In this document: one piece after another, positions 22,982 through 33,769 of the stretch
Layout of the letters: every line of letters begins with the position of its first letter
Position numbering within the stretch: the first letter of the stretch is position 1
Assembly (NCBI GenBank): GCA_047967505.1
Contig: CM106539.1
Direction: 5' to 3' (one strand)
Length of the DNA: 64,000 bases
DNA from: Dipteris shenzhenensis
Lineage: Eukaryota > Polypodiophyta > Polypodiopsida > Gleicheniales
Program-made: the position numbers and the translations under genes
Notes under the pieces: generated by a model
Database searches by the model: none
What the model was told of the DNA's origin: nothing
The model's input: only the letters and a program-made list of their open reading frames with translations

Positions 22982-24870
22982 CTTTGCTAATGCTAATTGG
23001 GAGATAAAACCCTTCATGTGAGAAATAGATAAACCAAGGTCTCCTTGAGCAAACCAAAAAAAACTCATATTTCAATGCAATTTTTGAGTTTTTAACTTTC
23101 ACCCCTTACAATTTCTCAATTTGGTTCCAATTGTGCTCTTTCATTGAGAGACAATCAACACGATGGACAAGCATTTATTGAGATGAAACATAATGATGGG
23201 TTGAGGTCATTCATCATTCTCAACTTCATCTAGCTTTGCCAAGTTGGGTGTCTTATTCCCATTCACGTATAGCCATAATCCCTTTAACATGAAGAGATAC
23301 TTCACTTGAGTTTTCCATGCATGAAACCAATCACTATTGAAATTCTCAATGGTAGATATCTCCTTGGCCAATGCATCCCAAGATATGCAATACATAGTCT
23401 CAAGAAAGTAACAACTTGACTATGGGTAGCAAAAGAAAAAAAGGACTTTCTACCTCTTCGAGGTCTCATGTGATTGAGCTAATGTACTACATAGCAACTC
23501 ATGACTCGTACTTGTCAAAGACTTTTAAGGGATAGAATATGATGGAAAATAGTGTGTACAAGTCCAAGTTCAAAAGAAAATAGAGGAGGGAATTTGAAAA
23601 ATATAGCAAACTGTTGGGCAATGATACTAATAGTAGAAACATGCTAAATAAACACTCCTATGAGCTTCCTTAAGGTAGGTGATGAGAGAAGAGCTGCCCA
23701 CATCCACAAGAACATTGCAAGAAGTTGTTCACCATGCTCCCTACATGAGAGAGAAATTATTTTAAGGCTTCATTGTTGGTAATGTATTGGTCTTCTACAA
23801 GCTATGCTATAGTCACTTCCTAGCAACCAATCATGGGAAAAACAATTGCTCCCTTCAATGCTAAGGATGCCACCCATACAGTGGTGGATATGTAGCTCTA
23901 GCCAATAAAGAATGAAAGCCTCAATCCTCTCAATGAGAGCCTTTGGAAGCAATTAACAAAGTACTAAAAATTTTGGACATTTTTTCTTCTTTCAGAATTT
24001 TTCCCCAACATGGTCACCTTACTCCATGTTCACCTAGTTTATGCCAAAATGGGGTGAATTTGAGATACTACCTCGATACTGCATAGGCTACTCCACACTA
24101 CTATGCATAGGAAGACACAAGGCACATTGTGCAACGTATGAAAGGAGCATTGCAATTGGCTAATTATAACCGTGAGATATAGTACATGATGGAAATTTTC
24201 TAGAAAAGGTGGTGTATATATACACATTTTTAGTATTGAAATATGGCAATTAAGTTTGGAGGAGAAGGTTTGCCTATGGGTGGGGTCACGATGTGGGGCA
24301 CACCACATCTTGGCAAGGGGAGGAATTGAGAAGGAGGCATGGGAGGCAAGAGGCTGGGGAGGTGCGCAAGCTATGGCACATGCCACATCTTTGGGGTAGA
24401 AGGATGGGACGTTATAGTGGAGATGTGTGGGGTCCCATACATCCCCAATATAAAGTCTCCACCCTATCCTCATTCTCTATTTCCCTCCTATCATCCTATT
24501 CCCCAAGATGTGGCATGTGCCACATCTTACCCCCCCTGCCAACCCCAACATGTGGAATGTGACACATTTTCTTCCCCCTAAGATGTTGCATGTACCACAT
24601 CTTTCCCACCTCCCTAAAGATGTGGCATGATCCACATCTCACCCCCTTCCCACCTCGCTAAAGATGTGGCATGAGCCACATCTCGCCCCCTTCCCCCAAG
24701 AACCCCTACATCTGTCCCCCCAAACCCACAAGCAAAACCCCTCCTCATGCCTCCCATATAAGATGTCGTGTGTGCCACATCTCACCCCCACCCTTGTGCC
24801 CCCTCCCACTTCCAACATGTGACGTGTGCCATATCTTTCTCCTACCTCAAACTCCATTTCTTACCAAGTC
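22955..24870. repeat. Dispersed repeat C, copy 1, with AAGATGTGGCACATGCC palindromes
   Basis: Matches 62143-63929 in the same orientation with substitutions and small gaps. Shared landmarks include AAACCCTTCATGTGAGAAAT, ATTCCCATT(C/A)ACGTATAGCC and GTGTGGGGTCCCATACATCC. The last ~600 bp is a C-rich tract studded with the self-complementary word AAGATGTGGCA(C/T)(A/G)TGCCACATCTT (near 24290, 24366, 24505, 24600, 24660 and 24760). Such clustering near one end resembles subterminal repeats of a DNA transposon. No coding remnant is recognised. Confidence 0.88.
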
Positions 24871-25340
24871 AAATAGCTCTCCTAGTGGATGTCGACCATA
24901 GCCTCACCGTCCCTATATCTCAATCAGTAAGTGTTGTTCCTTCATATCTTGGTTCTTTCTCCATAATTCACATTGATCTGAGGTGCTGCGGTCCAACATG
25001 CCTCATATTGAGCTCTATTTTTCTCCTTCTTGGCTTGCTTGTTTATTCATAATTCACATTCAAACTTCCAGTGTCAAAGACTCAGAGTGCATGGTAGTAA
25101 TAACAAATGATTTGCACTAGCAGTACATTGGATATGTCAACAGGTCACTACTTAGGTCACAAAGGTCAGCATGCCTTATCAAACTGAGTTGCTAGAGACA
25201 ATGGTGGTGCAATTGCTATGGTGGCAGCCATGGCCCCACCCAATAGATTGTTGTGGCACATGTCTTTAAGACATACTAGTGCTGATAATGTGCCATTATT
25301 AGCCCTGCAGTTGGTGTAAGGTCGATTTGCAATTGAAATA
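24871..25340. other. Unassigned spacer
   Basis: No gene, repeat or motif recognised between repeat C and the degenerate tandem region. Confidence 0.45.
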
Positions 25341-26980
25341 TGTGATGTCAAAGAGTGTCTGGGTTGATGAAGACATGTATTTTGGATTTTGGAATGTTTA
25401 TAGAGTTTTTAAATTGACCCAAGACCAATTTACAATGGACATGCTTACATTGCATGGAAATGTGTTTGAGCCATGATGATGATGATCATGTGTTTTTTGA
25501 GATTTGAAATCAGCCTAAGGTTCAGCCTAAGGTTGGATTGCAATTAAAGGATCTGATATCTAGGAGTATCTATGAACAATAGGTATTGAAAACATCTATT
25601 TTGGGTTTTGAAATTGAGCTTGGGTCGATTTCAACTTCAAATATGTAGTAAGATATGACATGGGAGAGTAAGCAAAGCTACTAATGATGTAAATGTGTTT
25701 TGAGTTTTGAAATCAACCGAACGTCGATTTATAATAGACATGCTTGTACTGTATGGATGTGTTTTAGCCATAATGGTGACTATAATATATATTTCAAGTT
25801 TTAAAATAGACCTAAAGTCGATTTACAATTGAAAGACTTGATGTCTAAGAGTCTATTCAAATTTGACATAAGGTCGATTAGCATTTAAAAGATGTGATGT
25901 TTAGGAGTGTCTAACATACATTTTAAGTTTTTTACTCGGACTTGGGTCTATTTAAGTTTTTAAATCAAACTTCGGTCTATTTAAAGTGTCAACATGTAGT
26001 TAGATATAATGTGGGAGCCAATCATTTGTGTTTTCAAGATCTTGCAAATCATTGGCGGTTTCTTTCAATTACATTACAAAATCTTTATTGGCAGTGTGTA
26101 AAGGAGGTGCTTATGGTGGACACTCAATGTTTTAAAACCCATGATGGACACTTGTTGTGTTATGGAGTACACCCATTCGAGATTGAGCAATTGGTATTGA
26201 AAACATCTATTTTGGGTTTTGAAATGACCTTGTGTCGATTTCAACTTCGAATACATAATAAGATATGATGTGGGAGAGTAAGTGAAGCTACTAGTGATGT
26301 GAATTTGTTTAGAGTTTTGAAATTGACCCAAGCTCGATTTTCAATGGACATGCTTGTATTGTATGGGATGTGGTTGAGACATAATGGTGATGATAATATG
26401 TTTTTCAAAATTTAAAATTGACCTAGGGTCGATTTAAAACTAAAAGACTTGATGTCTAAGCATCTATATGAAGAAATGGTGTTAATGAAAACATCTATTT
26501 TGGTGTTTGAAAATGAACTTGGGTCGATTTAAACTTCAAATATGTAATAGGATATGTGGGAGAGTAAGTGAAGCCAATGGGAGAAGGAATTGTTAGAGTC
26601 TTAAACTTGACCCAAGGTTAATTTGCAATGGACATGGTTGTGCTGTAATAGTGATAATAACATGTTCTTAGAGATTTGCAATCTACCTAGGGTAAATTTG
26701 GATTTAAAAGATGCGATGTCTAGGAGTTTCTAACATACATTTTAAGTTTTGAAATCAAATCTGGGTCGGTTTAAACTTTAGACATGTAGTTAGAATCTAT
26801 AATGTGGGAGCCAACCACGTGTGTTTTCAAGATCTAGCAAATCATTGGTGATTTCTTTCAATTACAAAATCCTTATTGGCTGTGTTTAAAGAAGGTGCCT
26901 ATGGTAGATGCTCAATTTTTTAAAACCCATGATGGACACTTGTTGTGTAATAGAGTATGCCCATTCCAGGTTGCCCAAGA
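25340..26980. repeat. Degenerate higher-order tandem repeat
   Basis: Modules recur out of phase. TGGACATGCTTGTA or variants lie near 25438, 25740, 26346 and 26630. GGGTCGATTTCAACTTC lies near 25630 and 26233. A 190-bp block beginning ACATGTAGTTAGA and ending in ATGGACACTTGTTGTG is at about 25990 and 26793, giving a long period near 800 bp. The 26074-26331 and 25942-26268 frames are artefacts. Confidence 0.75.
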
Positions 26981-29580
26981 CTCTTTTTGAACACCCACAC
27001 TTTGGACTCTTCTTGGAACCTTTTCACATAATATAACCATAAATCAACTAAGGTTGATTTACAATGGAAGATGTTCATTATGAAAACATGTTTTCTTAAT
27101 TCATCTAGTTTATTTGAAGTTCAATTAATATGGATTATTCTTTCAAATTTCAAATAAAAATGAGATAAGAAAATGCACAAGGAATGTTAGACCCTGGGGT
27201 GTATATGGTTCCACAATTATAATCCAACCGTGACGAGAGAAGATTGGTATCCGATGCACTTGCTGGGCTATCTTGTGTGAAGTTAGCAATGACTCCACAA
27301 TCATACGTGACTCTCTGTGAATCGATGCGTTCCACACGAAAGTGTCATCCATATGACCATAATGCACTGTACTTTTTATACTGCAAAAGAGCATCATTAA
27401 AACAATGAAGATACATCTATTTTATAGCGTATATTGCCACAAATAATCACTTAATTACATCAAGAGGTAAGAAACTTACATGCATCATACATCCAGATGA
27501 TAACTCTCACTCGCGCTCGTTTATTGTCTCTCCATTGCATTCGGCTTTACGTAGAGCCAGCTGTAGCCAATCAAGTGACATGTGTGGGGAGAAGGGCGAG
27601 ATCCTATGGATATGGTTGCGATTGCCTGTACATTACTCTGAATCTCGTCCTTGCATTTATTCTTTCTACTTTGGCTGCTTCATATCTCTCAATCCACTTC
27701 TGCATCTCCTTGCTATTGAGGATACAAAACTTATTGAATTTCTCCATTTGCTCTTCGCTCATTATTCTTTCAATCCCTTTTTCTTGGGGAACCTCACCAA
27801 CAATGCGATCATCATCCTTGTAGCATATTGGGATCCGTGGATGCAAGAAACTCCTATACTAATGACTCTTGCACAAGCCATCCCTCTGCCATGCTTGCTT
27901 CTGGTCTTGCTCTTTGTCTTACAAATCCCTTCAAAGTTTTCATAAATCGTTCGAGAAAAAACATCCACCGACTATGAACGGTACCTGCAATGGCACCTCA
28001 TCAACTATGTGCACAAGGAAGTGCACTTGAGTCGTCATAATGCTCGAGGAAAAGTGCTTCTCAAGCAAGCATACAGCTTTGATGGATTTCACCCTAGCCT
28101 TCTCGATGCTCGATATGGAGATCTCTTTTTGAGATATCCGCCTATTTCACATGCCCATGTATGATATATTCATAATCAATCTACACATTATTTAGATTAA
28201 ATTGAAGAAAATGCAATCAATGCGATTTGATAGTAAGCATACCTCACAATACCATTGATCTTGAATATAGCATTTCTAACATCTTCTTGTAAGCACCCTT
28301 TTATTATAATTGGGAGGATGAACTATAAAAGCAACAAAGAAGTCATGTCAATAATATAACATAGTCATAATTACACTAACGCATCACGATTATCAGTACA
28401 CTAATCCTACAGCTTAGAATACTTGTAAGACCTTGTGCCAATCATGGGACTTGAGCCCACTAAGCTAATTGTCCTTTGACAATGCTCCTTTCAAGAAATG
28501 CATGTGCCCTGTGGGTGTTTGAAAAGAGGCAATGTTTGCCTTGACCCTGCTACCTCCTCACTCGTGGAGAGGATCCATGTTGCTTTTAGGAGGATAAATT
28601 TTCTCGAAGCACGCACTTGGGGCCACAAACGAGACATCTTATTTATAGCATGCAAGTCTTCTCGCACTCCTCTCAAGTCTTTGGAACCAACCAAGTGTGC
28701 CCAAATAGTAGCTCCCACATTCTTAATCATATGCATGGGATCCAAGAGATGATTGATTCGTAACTGATCCCAATAAGGAAGCTCGTGAAAGATCGATAGC
28801 CTCTTCATACCATGAGGAGGGTCATCTCCATTTGTGTTCCAAGGCTGAATCCAATCACTTGCCTTTAAATATGGTGGTGGTGGATCAAGTTGACCTCCAC
28901 ATGCGAGATGTTCAGTGGAAGGTATCGACGAGCATGACCTTCATAAACATTTTTCCTCATATGTTTGGAGTATCATGCAAGCGATTTCAAAACTACTCCA
29001 CAAATAGGACAAGCATGGTATCCACTTGTAACAAGTCTTGCACGTGTGCATGTATGTGTTAGTATAAGATGCATGTGAAGGAGAATCATAAAAGAATAAT
29101 CCTATATTATACATGTAAAGACACAACCACGTACCTACGCACTCTCCATATCTTGGGTAGTCATGCATGGTCCACATCAAGATACCCCTGACCAAAATAT
29201 CATTGGTATGTCTAGGGGCTCTGGAAATATCAAAGACCCGCACTCCTCTCCATAAGATCTGTAACTCCTCTATCAAAGGTGCCATGTACACGTCCATATT
29301 TTTAGCCTTGTACTTCCTTGGCATATTAAGTAGTGCAAGCATGAGGTGTCCCTTGTTTATTGTTAGCCATGGTGGGATATTGTAACTCACCAAGACTATG
29401 GGCCATGTCGACCAAGATGTTGAGCGTAACCCGAAAGGATTCATGCCATCCATGGCAAGCCCAAGATGTAAGTTGTGTGGCTCCCTCATCACAAAGTTCG
29501 GCCATTGATTGTCTATGTGCTTCCAAGCTACACAATCTGTGGGAATCCTCAATGTGTCATCAGTGGACCGATGAGATGCA

Positions 29581-29860
29581 TGCCAAGTCATCAACTCCGC
29601 TATGGATTTGCATCGAAACATGTGATGTATTCTTGCAATGATGGGAAAGTGTCTCAAGACCTTTACCGATATCTGCTCGCCCTGCAAGTCATCTCTGCAA
29701 GTCATCTCTATATCGTTGTTCCCCAAGTCATCAACTTCGCTATGGATTTGCATCGAAACATGTGATGTATTCTTGCAATGATGGAAAAGTGTCTCAAGAC
29801 CTTTACTGGTATCTGCTCACCCTGCAAGTCATCTCTATATCGTTGTTCCCCACACTTTGG
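29581..29860. repeat. 140-bp tandem duplication inside a transposase exon
   Basis: CCAAGTCATCAACTCCGCTA starts at 29583 and again, one base different, at 29723. The unit continues through TGATGTATTCTTGCAATGAT and CATCTCTATATCGTTGTTCC. It repeats codons before LRHFPIIARI and disrupts the protein. Confidence 0.92.
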
Positions 29861-30283
29861 ACAACTAGCCAAATCTCCATGCTCATGCGATGAAAGAGAA
29901 TACAGTCATTACAGCAAGCATGGATGGTATCATAATTCATACCCACTATTGTTAGCATCTTCTTCGCTTCATCTCTTGATGCAGGCATGGTATTTAGTGC
30001 AGGAAACATCTTTTGGAGCAACCTATCACAATTCAAACATACATAGGCTTTGAATAATGATGATTCTCAAACATACATGATGATTCTCACCTCTCTTTTC
30101 CCCTCTTTCAAAGCAACAAAGAAGTCATATCACTAATCCTATAGCTTAGAATACCTGTAAGACATTGAGCAAGCTTAGAATCCTACAGCCTGACATTGAG
30201 CAAACATTTAGAGACTCCTGCATTCTTTGAATTAGAGTGACAGAAGTTTGTATCTGTTTGCTCAATGGTAGGCTATTGAAGCT

Positions 30284-30610
30284 TCACGTGGAGAAAAAGA
30301 GAGAAGGAAAGAGAGAAGAAAAGAGAGGAAAAGAGAGGAGAAAAAAGAGAGAAAAAGAGAGAAGAAAAAGGAGAAAAGAGAGGAGAAAAAAGACAGAAAA
30401 AAAGAGGAGATAAGAGAGAAAAAGAGAGAAAGTGAAAAGAGAAAAAGTGGGGATAAAAGAGAAAAAAAGAGAAGGAAAGAGAGGAGAAAAGAGAGGAAAA
30501 TAGAGGAAAAGAGAGGAGAAAAAAGAGAGAAATAGAGAGGAGATAAGAGAGAAAAAGAGAGGAGAAAAGAGACAAAAAGAGAGGATAAAAGAGAGAATGA
30601 TAAAAGAGAG
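30284..30610. repeat. 330-bp purine-only tract (GAGAAA/GAGGAAA)
   Basis: Almost pure A/G on the plus strand (only isolated T and C), in runs such as AGAGAGGAGAAAAAAGAGAG. It lies in a probable intron of the element B transposase pseudogene. The two long Ser/Phe/Leu frames on the minus strand are artefacts. Confidence 0.95.
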
Positions 30611-31424
30611 TCACAATTCAAATATACATAGGCTTCGAATAATGATGATTCTCAAACATACATGATGATTCTCAAAACAAGCAATATCCAAATAATGAGT
30701 CAAATTAATGCAGGGGCTAACCTCATTAAGGCCGAGACACTTGTATCCAACCACCCATACTTTTCTTGTAGATTTAAGATTGAGAGACAAGCTTGTAGTT
30801 TAGACATCCTCACACCCTCGTACAACTGTGTTGATTGCAACTCTCGCATATTGACCTTAGACTCTGACATTGTGTGTGCATGTGATGTAGTGCCCCTGAA
30901 AATAGAATCCATCATGTCCACCATACCCTCGTCATCATCTAGCACATCCGGGAGACTATAGTCTTACTCAAAGTGTGAAGGTATATGCGCACCCTCCACC
31001 CTCCTCATCCTGTCTCAAGATTTTGTGTAAATATAAGACCTTGTCTCAAGGTTTCATGTCATAATGGTATCCCAATATTAATCACAAACTCAAATAGCAT
31101 CGACTTACCGATGATCCATCACCACGTGCAACACCAATGCTGGGTATTGGTTTGGGCTCCTCCCCATACATCTGCAAGTGGCACATGACAATATGACGTT
31201 GATGTCGTACTTCTCGCTTGCAATGAGTACAATGACAATACAACCTCTCCATAAGCCACTCTGCACTCCCGGGTGTTGGCGCATCATCTAACGAGCTTCC
31301 ACTCATTCCTTCCATCTGCACACTTCCAAAATCACAACATGAGCTGCAAGGAAATCTATTAAGATCCAAAAAATAGCCACCCATGAGCTCCTTTTCTCTC
31401 TTCCAACAATAAGTGCCCTTAACC

Positions 31425-31532
31425 GTCGCTATATAGCGATGCTTTGCCCTGAACCGTCACTATATAGCGATGCTTTTTGGATATAAAGGTTGCTATATAG
31501 TGACTGACCAACTGTGTCGTTATATAGCGACG
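31425..31532. repeat. Element B motif cluster, TCGCTATATAGCGA
   Basis: Four copies within about 108 bp: a perfect palindrome at 31426-31439 and variants near 31458, 31492 and 31518. It sits just upstream of the first transposase exon and matches the cluster at 57871-57952. Likely transposase-binding sites, as known for the subterminal repeats of En/Spm. Confidence 0.85.
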
Positions 31533-31744
31533 CTGGGGGCTTAAACCCTAAACCTCGCATGATGCTGTCTTTCACATCTCTTGCAGGAAAACCAAAAATC
31601 TCTCCTCCCACCTTATATTCCATGACCTCGCTTTCCTCCTCTCTATTCCCCACTCCTCACCCCCCCTACCTAGTCCCTCTTCCAACACTTGTGCTCCCTC
31701 TCCACCCTTCTCCCTGTCTGCTTGTGTGAAAGTCTTTAAGCAAT
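31533..31744 (+). other. Element B sequence between motif cluster and LTR insertion
   Basis: Pyrimidine-rich on the plus strand, ending TCTTTAAGCAAT immediately before the GTAAG target duplication. In element A the corresponding place is the start of the oppositely oriented second gene. A reading frame of 71 codons here (31514-31729) is rich in Pro, Ser and Leu and is not recognisable. Confidence 0.4.
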
Positions 31745-31749
31745 GTAAG

Positions 31750-32045
31750 TGTTGGGATATCTCAAGGTGTATGCCTCAGGCACACCTTGGTTTCTATGTG
31801 TGAGTGCTAGAGGCACAGTTAGGTGCCCACAAGCATAGTTAGGTGGTGGAAAGCCACATAGGATGATTGAGAGAATCTAGGAGCAGATTGAGGAGATGAT
31901 TGTGGAGCTCTGAGGTCATCAGTGATGTCAGTGAGCATGTATGAGGTGCCTACTTAAGGACCTCACTCTTCTTCATTCTACAAGCAAGTAAAGCAAGTAT
32001 TATGAGTTTGTGTCCACTCTACTCTTTCCTTTCAGCTCTCCAACA
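31750..32045 (+). repeat. 5' LTR
   Basis: Starts TGTTGGGATATCTC and ends CAGCTCTCCAACA. Compared with the 3' LTR it shows T for C in AAGCATAG, A for G in GGAAAGCC, and A for C in TATTATGA. The target duplication GTAAG lies directly before it. Confidence 0.97.
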
Positions 32046-32058
32046 TGGTATCAGAGCC
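32046..32058 (+). promoter_or_regulatory. Primer-binding site
   Basis: TGGTATCAGAGCC immediately follows the 5' LTR. It is the standard plant retrotransposon site complementary to the 3' end of initiator methionine tRNA. Confidence 0.95.
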
Positions 32059-32290
32059 ATTTGATCCCCCTTGAGCCCATTTCTGCCACATCATCATCTT
32101 CTTCTTCATCTTCTTCTTCTCCATTTTCCTCTTTCTTCCCAAAATCTTTGAGAGCTTGGTTCTCCACCTACAAACGACCATTGCCCAAACCCTCTGAGCT
32201 GGAAACTCCTCTAGACTTATGGGCGAACTTCCACCTGCAAGCAATTGAAGAAAAAACATCTGTGGTGGCTGCTCGGGGGGTCCACCTTAC
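32059..32290 (+). other. Retroelement leader with Ser-rich frame
   Basis: An open frame (to 32294) reads a long Ser run encoded by CTTCTTCAT-type codons, then AWFSTYKRPLPKPSELE and LWANFHLQAIEEKTSV. It has no ATG of its own in the leader and no gag motif. It may be the start of a degenerate gag. The sequence character changes after about 32290, probably where foreign DNA begins. Confidence 0.4.
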
Positions 32291-32498
32291 ATAAGCCAGC
32301 TATAGAACGTGCGTTCGAAAGGTATTTAAAAAACCCCTCTGTAACCACATTTTATCTATTTATATACCCCTACTATGAATTTTTGGATCAATAATTATAT
32401 CCCTTCAATAAATTCAAAATTTAAGAAGCCTATATTTTTTGCCCTCCTTTTGTACATTTCAGTGTAAGTTGAAACAAATGCTACTTCTTAGAAATTGT

Positions 32499-33050
32499 AT
32501 TGTATAATTGAATAAAACCATTTAAATTGTATGTCGCTGAGATGCATGCTTTACATCCATACTAGTACCTAATAGAACGTATTTTCAACTTTTGATCTTT
32601 TCAATTCTCAAATTCTCATGTATTTACTTGACCTTATCCAATTTTGTTTCCCTTACATGCTCCCAAACTGTCACCACCTACTAGAGATTTGCATGAAGTA
32701 ACTTGAATTGAACAATTAATAAAATGGCACAAACTTATAAGAAGATGGCTTAAACTTTAACCTTGTGTTAATCTATTGTATAATTGAATAAAACCATTTT
32801 AATTGTATGTCGCCTAGATGCATGCTTTACATCCATACTAGTACCTAATAGAACGTATTTTCAACTTTTGATCTTTTCAATTCTCAAATTCTCATGTATT
32901 TACTCCACCTTATCCAATTTTGTTTCTCTTGCATGCTCCGAAATTGTCACTACCTACTAGAGATTTGCATGAAGTTACTTGAATTGAACTATGAATAAAA
33001 TGGCACAAACTTATAAGAAGATGGCTTAAACTTTAACCTTGTGTTAATCT
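32499..33050. repeat. 276-bp tandem duplication
   Basis: TTGTATAATTGAATAAAACC begins copies at 32500 and 32776. Both run through ACATCCATACTAGTACCTAA to GGCTTAAACTTTAACCTTGT with few differences. Confidence 0.93.
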
Positions 33051-33769
33051 AATGGGAGTTTTGCATGTAGTAGCATTTTGTTGATGTAGTGCAAGCTATA
33101 GCTAAATTTCATCAAAAGTACCAAATGAAAAGGTAGAGTTGAATCCAAAGTACAAGCATATTGATATCTAAAAATAGATACAAGTTACAACCAAGACTTG
33201 TCATCAAGAGTTTAATCAAAACCTTAGACTTAGACGTGGCAAAAAATCAGCTAGAGATAGCTAGACTAAAGGTTGTTACACAGACTTCTCCTCCTCATTG
33301 ATGGATCCTTGAATGACCTCAGCTGGATAACACGGAGGATGTGGAATTGTCTTGTTTATAGTGTAAAGATTATAGCCAAGGGAGGGCCCTAAAACAGGCC
33401 ACTTGGCTTCCAAATTCGACCCTCCATCTAGTATTGCCCTGTTTATTCACCAATAAGAATCAAGAATTTTGCATGATTAATGTTAGATATAGCTAGAAAA
33501 CGTTTGCACTCAAGTTTATCTAAATTACTTGACTTACAAAAAATATAGAATTATATCTGAAGAAAAGTTTGTATTCAAGTTTATCTTAAGGTATTTGACT
33601 TACAAAAAAATGTAGAATTTTGCCTCAAGAACTAGCCCAACTCCTTATGCGATACATGTGACATATCATTATCTGAAACCAAAATTAGCCAAGGATGATC
33701 CTTAGATGATGTAGCTCATTATAAAACATTATGGAAAGTTTTACCTTGCATGAAAAATGCAAAGTAAAC
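33051..33769. other. 3' flank of the transposase-like gene
   Basis: AT-rich; contains two imperfect copies of AAGTTTATCTAAATTACTTGACTTACAAAAAATATAGAA-type sequence (about 33512 and 33575, 63 bp apart). No gene recognised. Confidence 0.5.

Larger units (their letters stand above)
27150..31315 (-). pseudogene. TNPD-like transposase of CACTA element B
   Basis: Transposase_21-type protein, which cuts and joins CACTA ends. Recognisable minus-strand exons: 31315-31111 (YCHCTHCKREVRHQRHIVM, a zinc-binding head; donor CGGTAAGT), 30965-30720 (acidic; ILNLQEKYGW), 30036-29140 (ASRDEAKKML; LRHFPIIARIHHMFRCKSI; LAMDGMNPFG; WPIVLVSYNIPP), 28808-28450 (INHLLDPMHMIKNV), 28140-27540 and 27397-27150 (YDCGVIANF). 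MDGMNPFG and DPMH carry two of the acidic catalytic positions. Exon order and sequence parallel element A, but numerous stops and frameshifts are present, and a 140-bp coding duplication breaks the third exon. It is clearly dead. Confidence 0.9.

Noticed and set aside
24293-24901. Overlapping frames on both strands in the C-rich palindrome tract
   Set aside because: Repeat-derived; they overlap on both strands and have no family motif.
30262-30621. Two overlapping Ser/Phe/Leu-rich minus-strand frames above 110 codons
   Set aside because: Products of the purine-only tract; any frame is open there.
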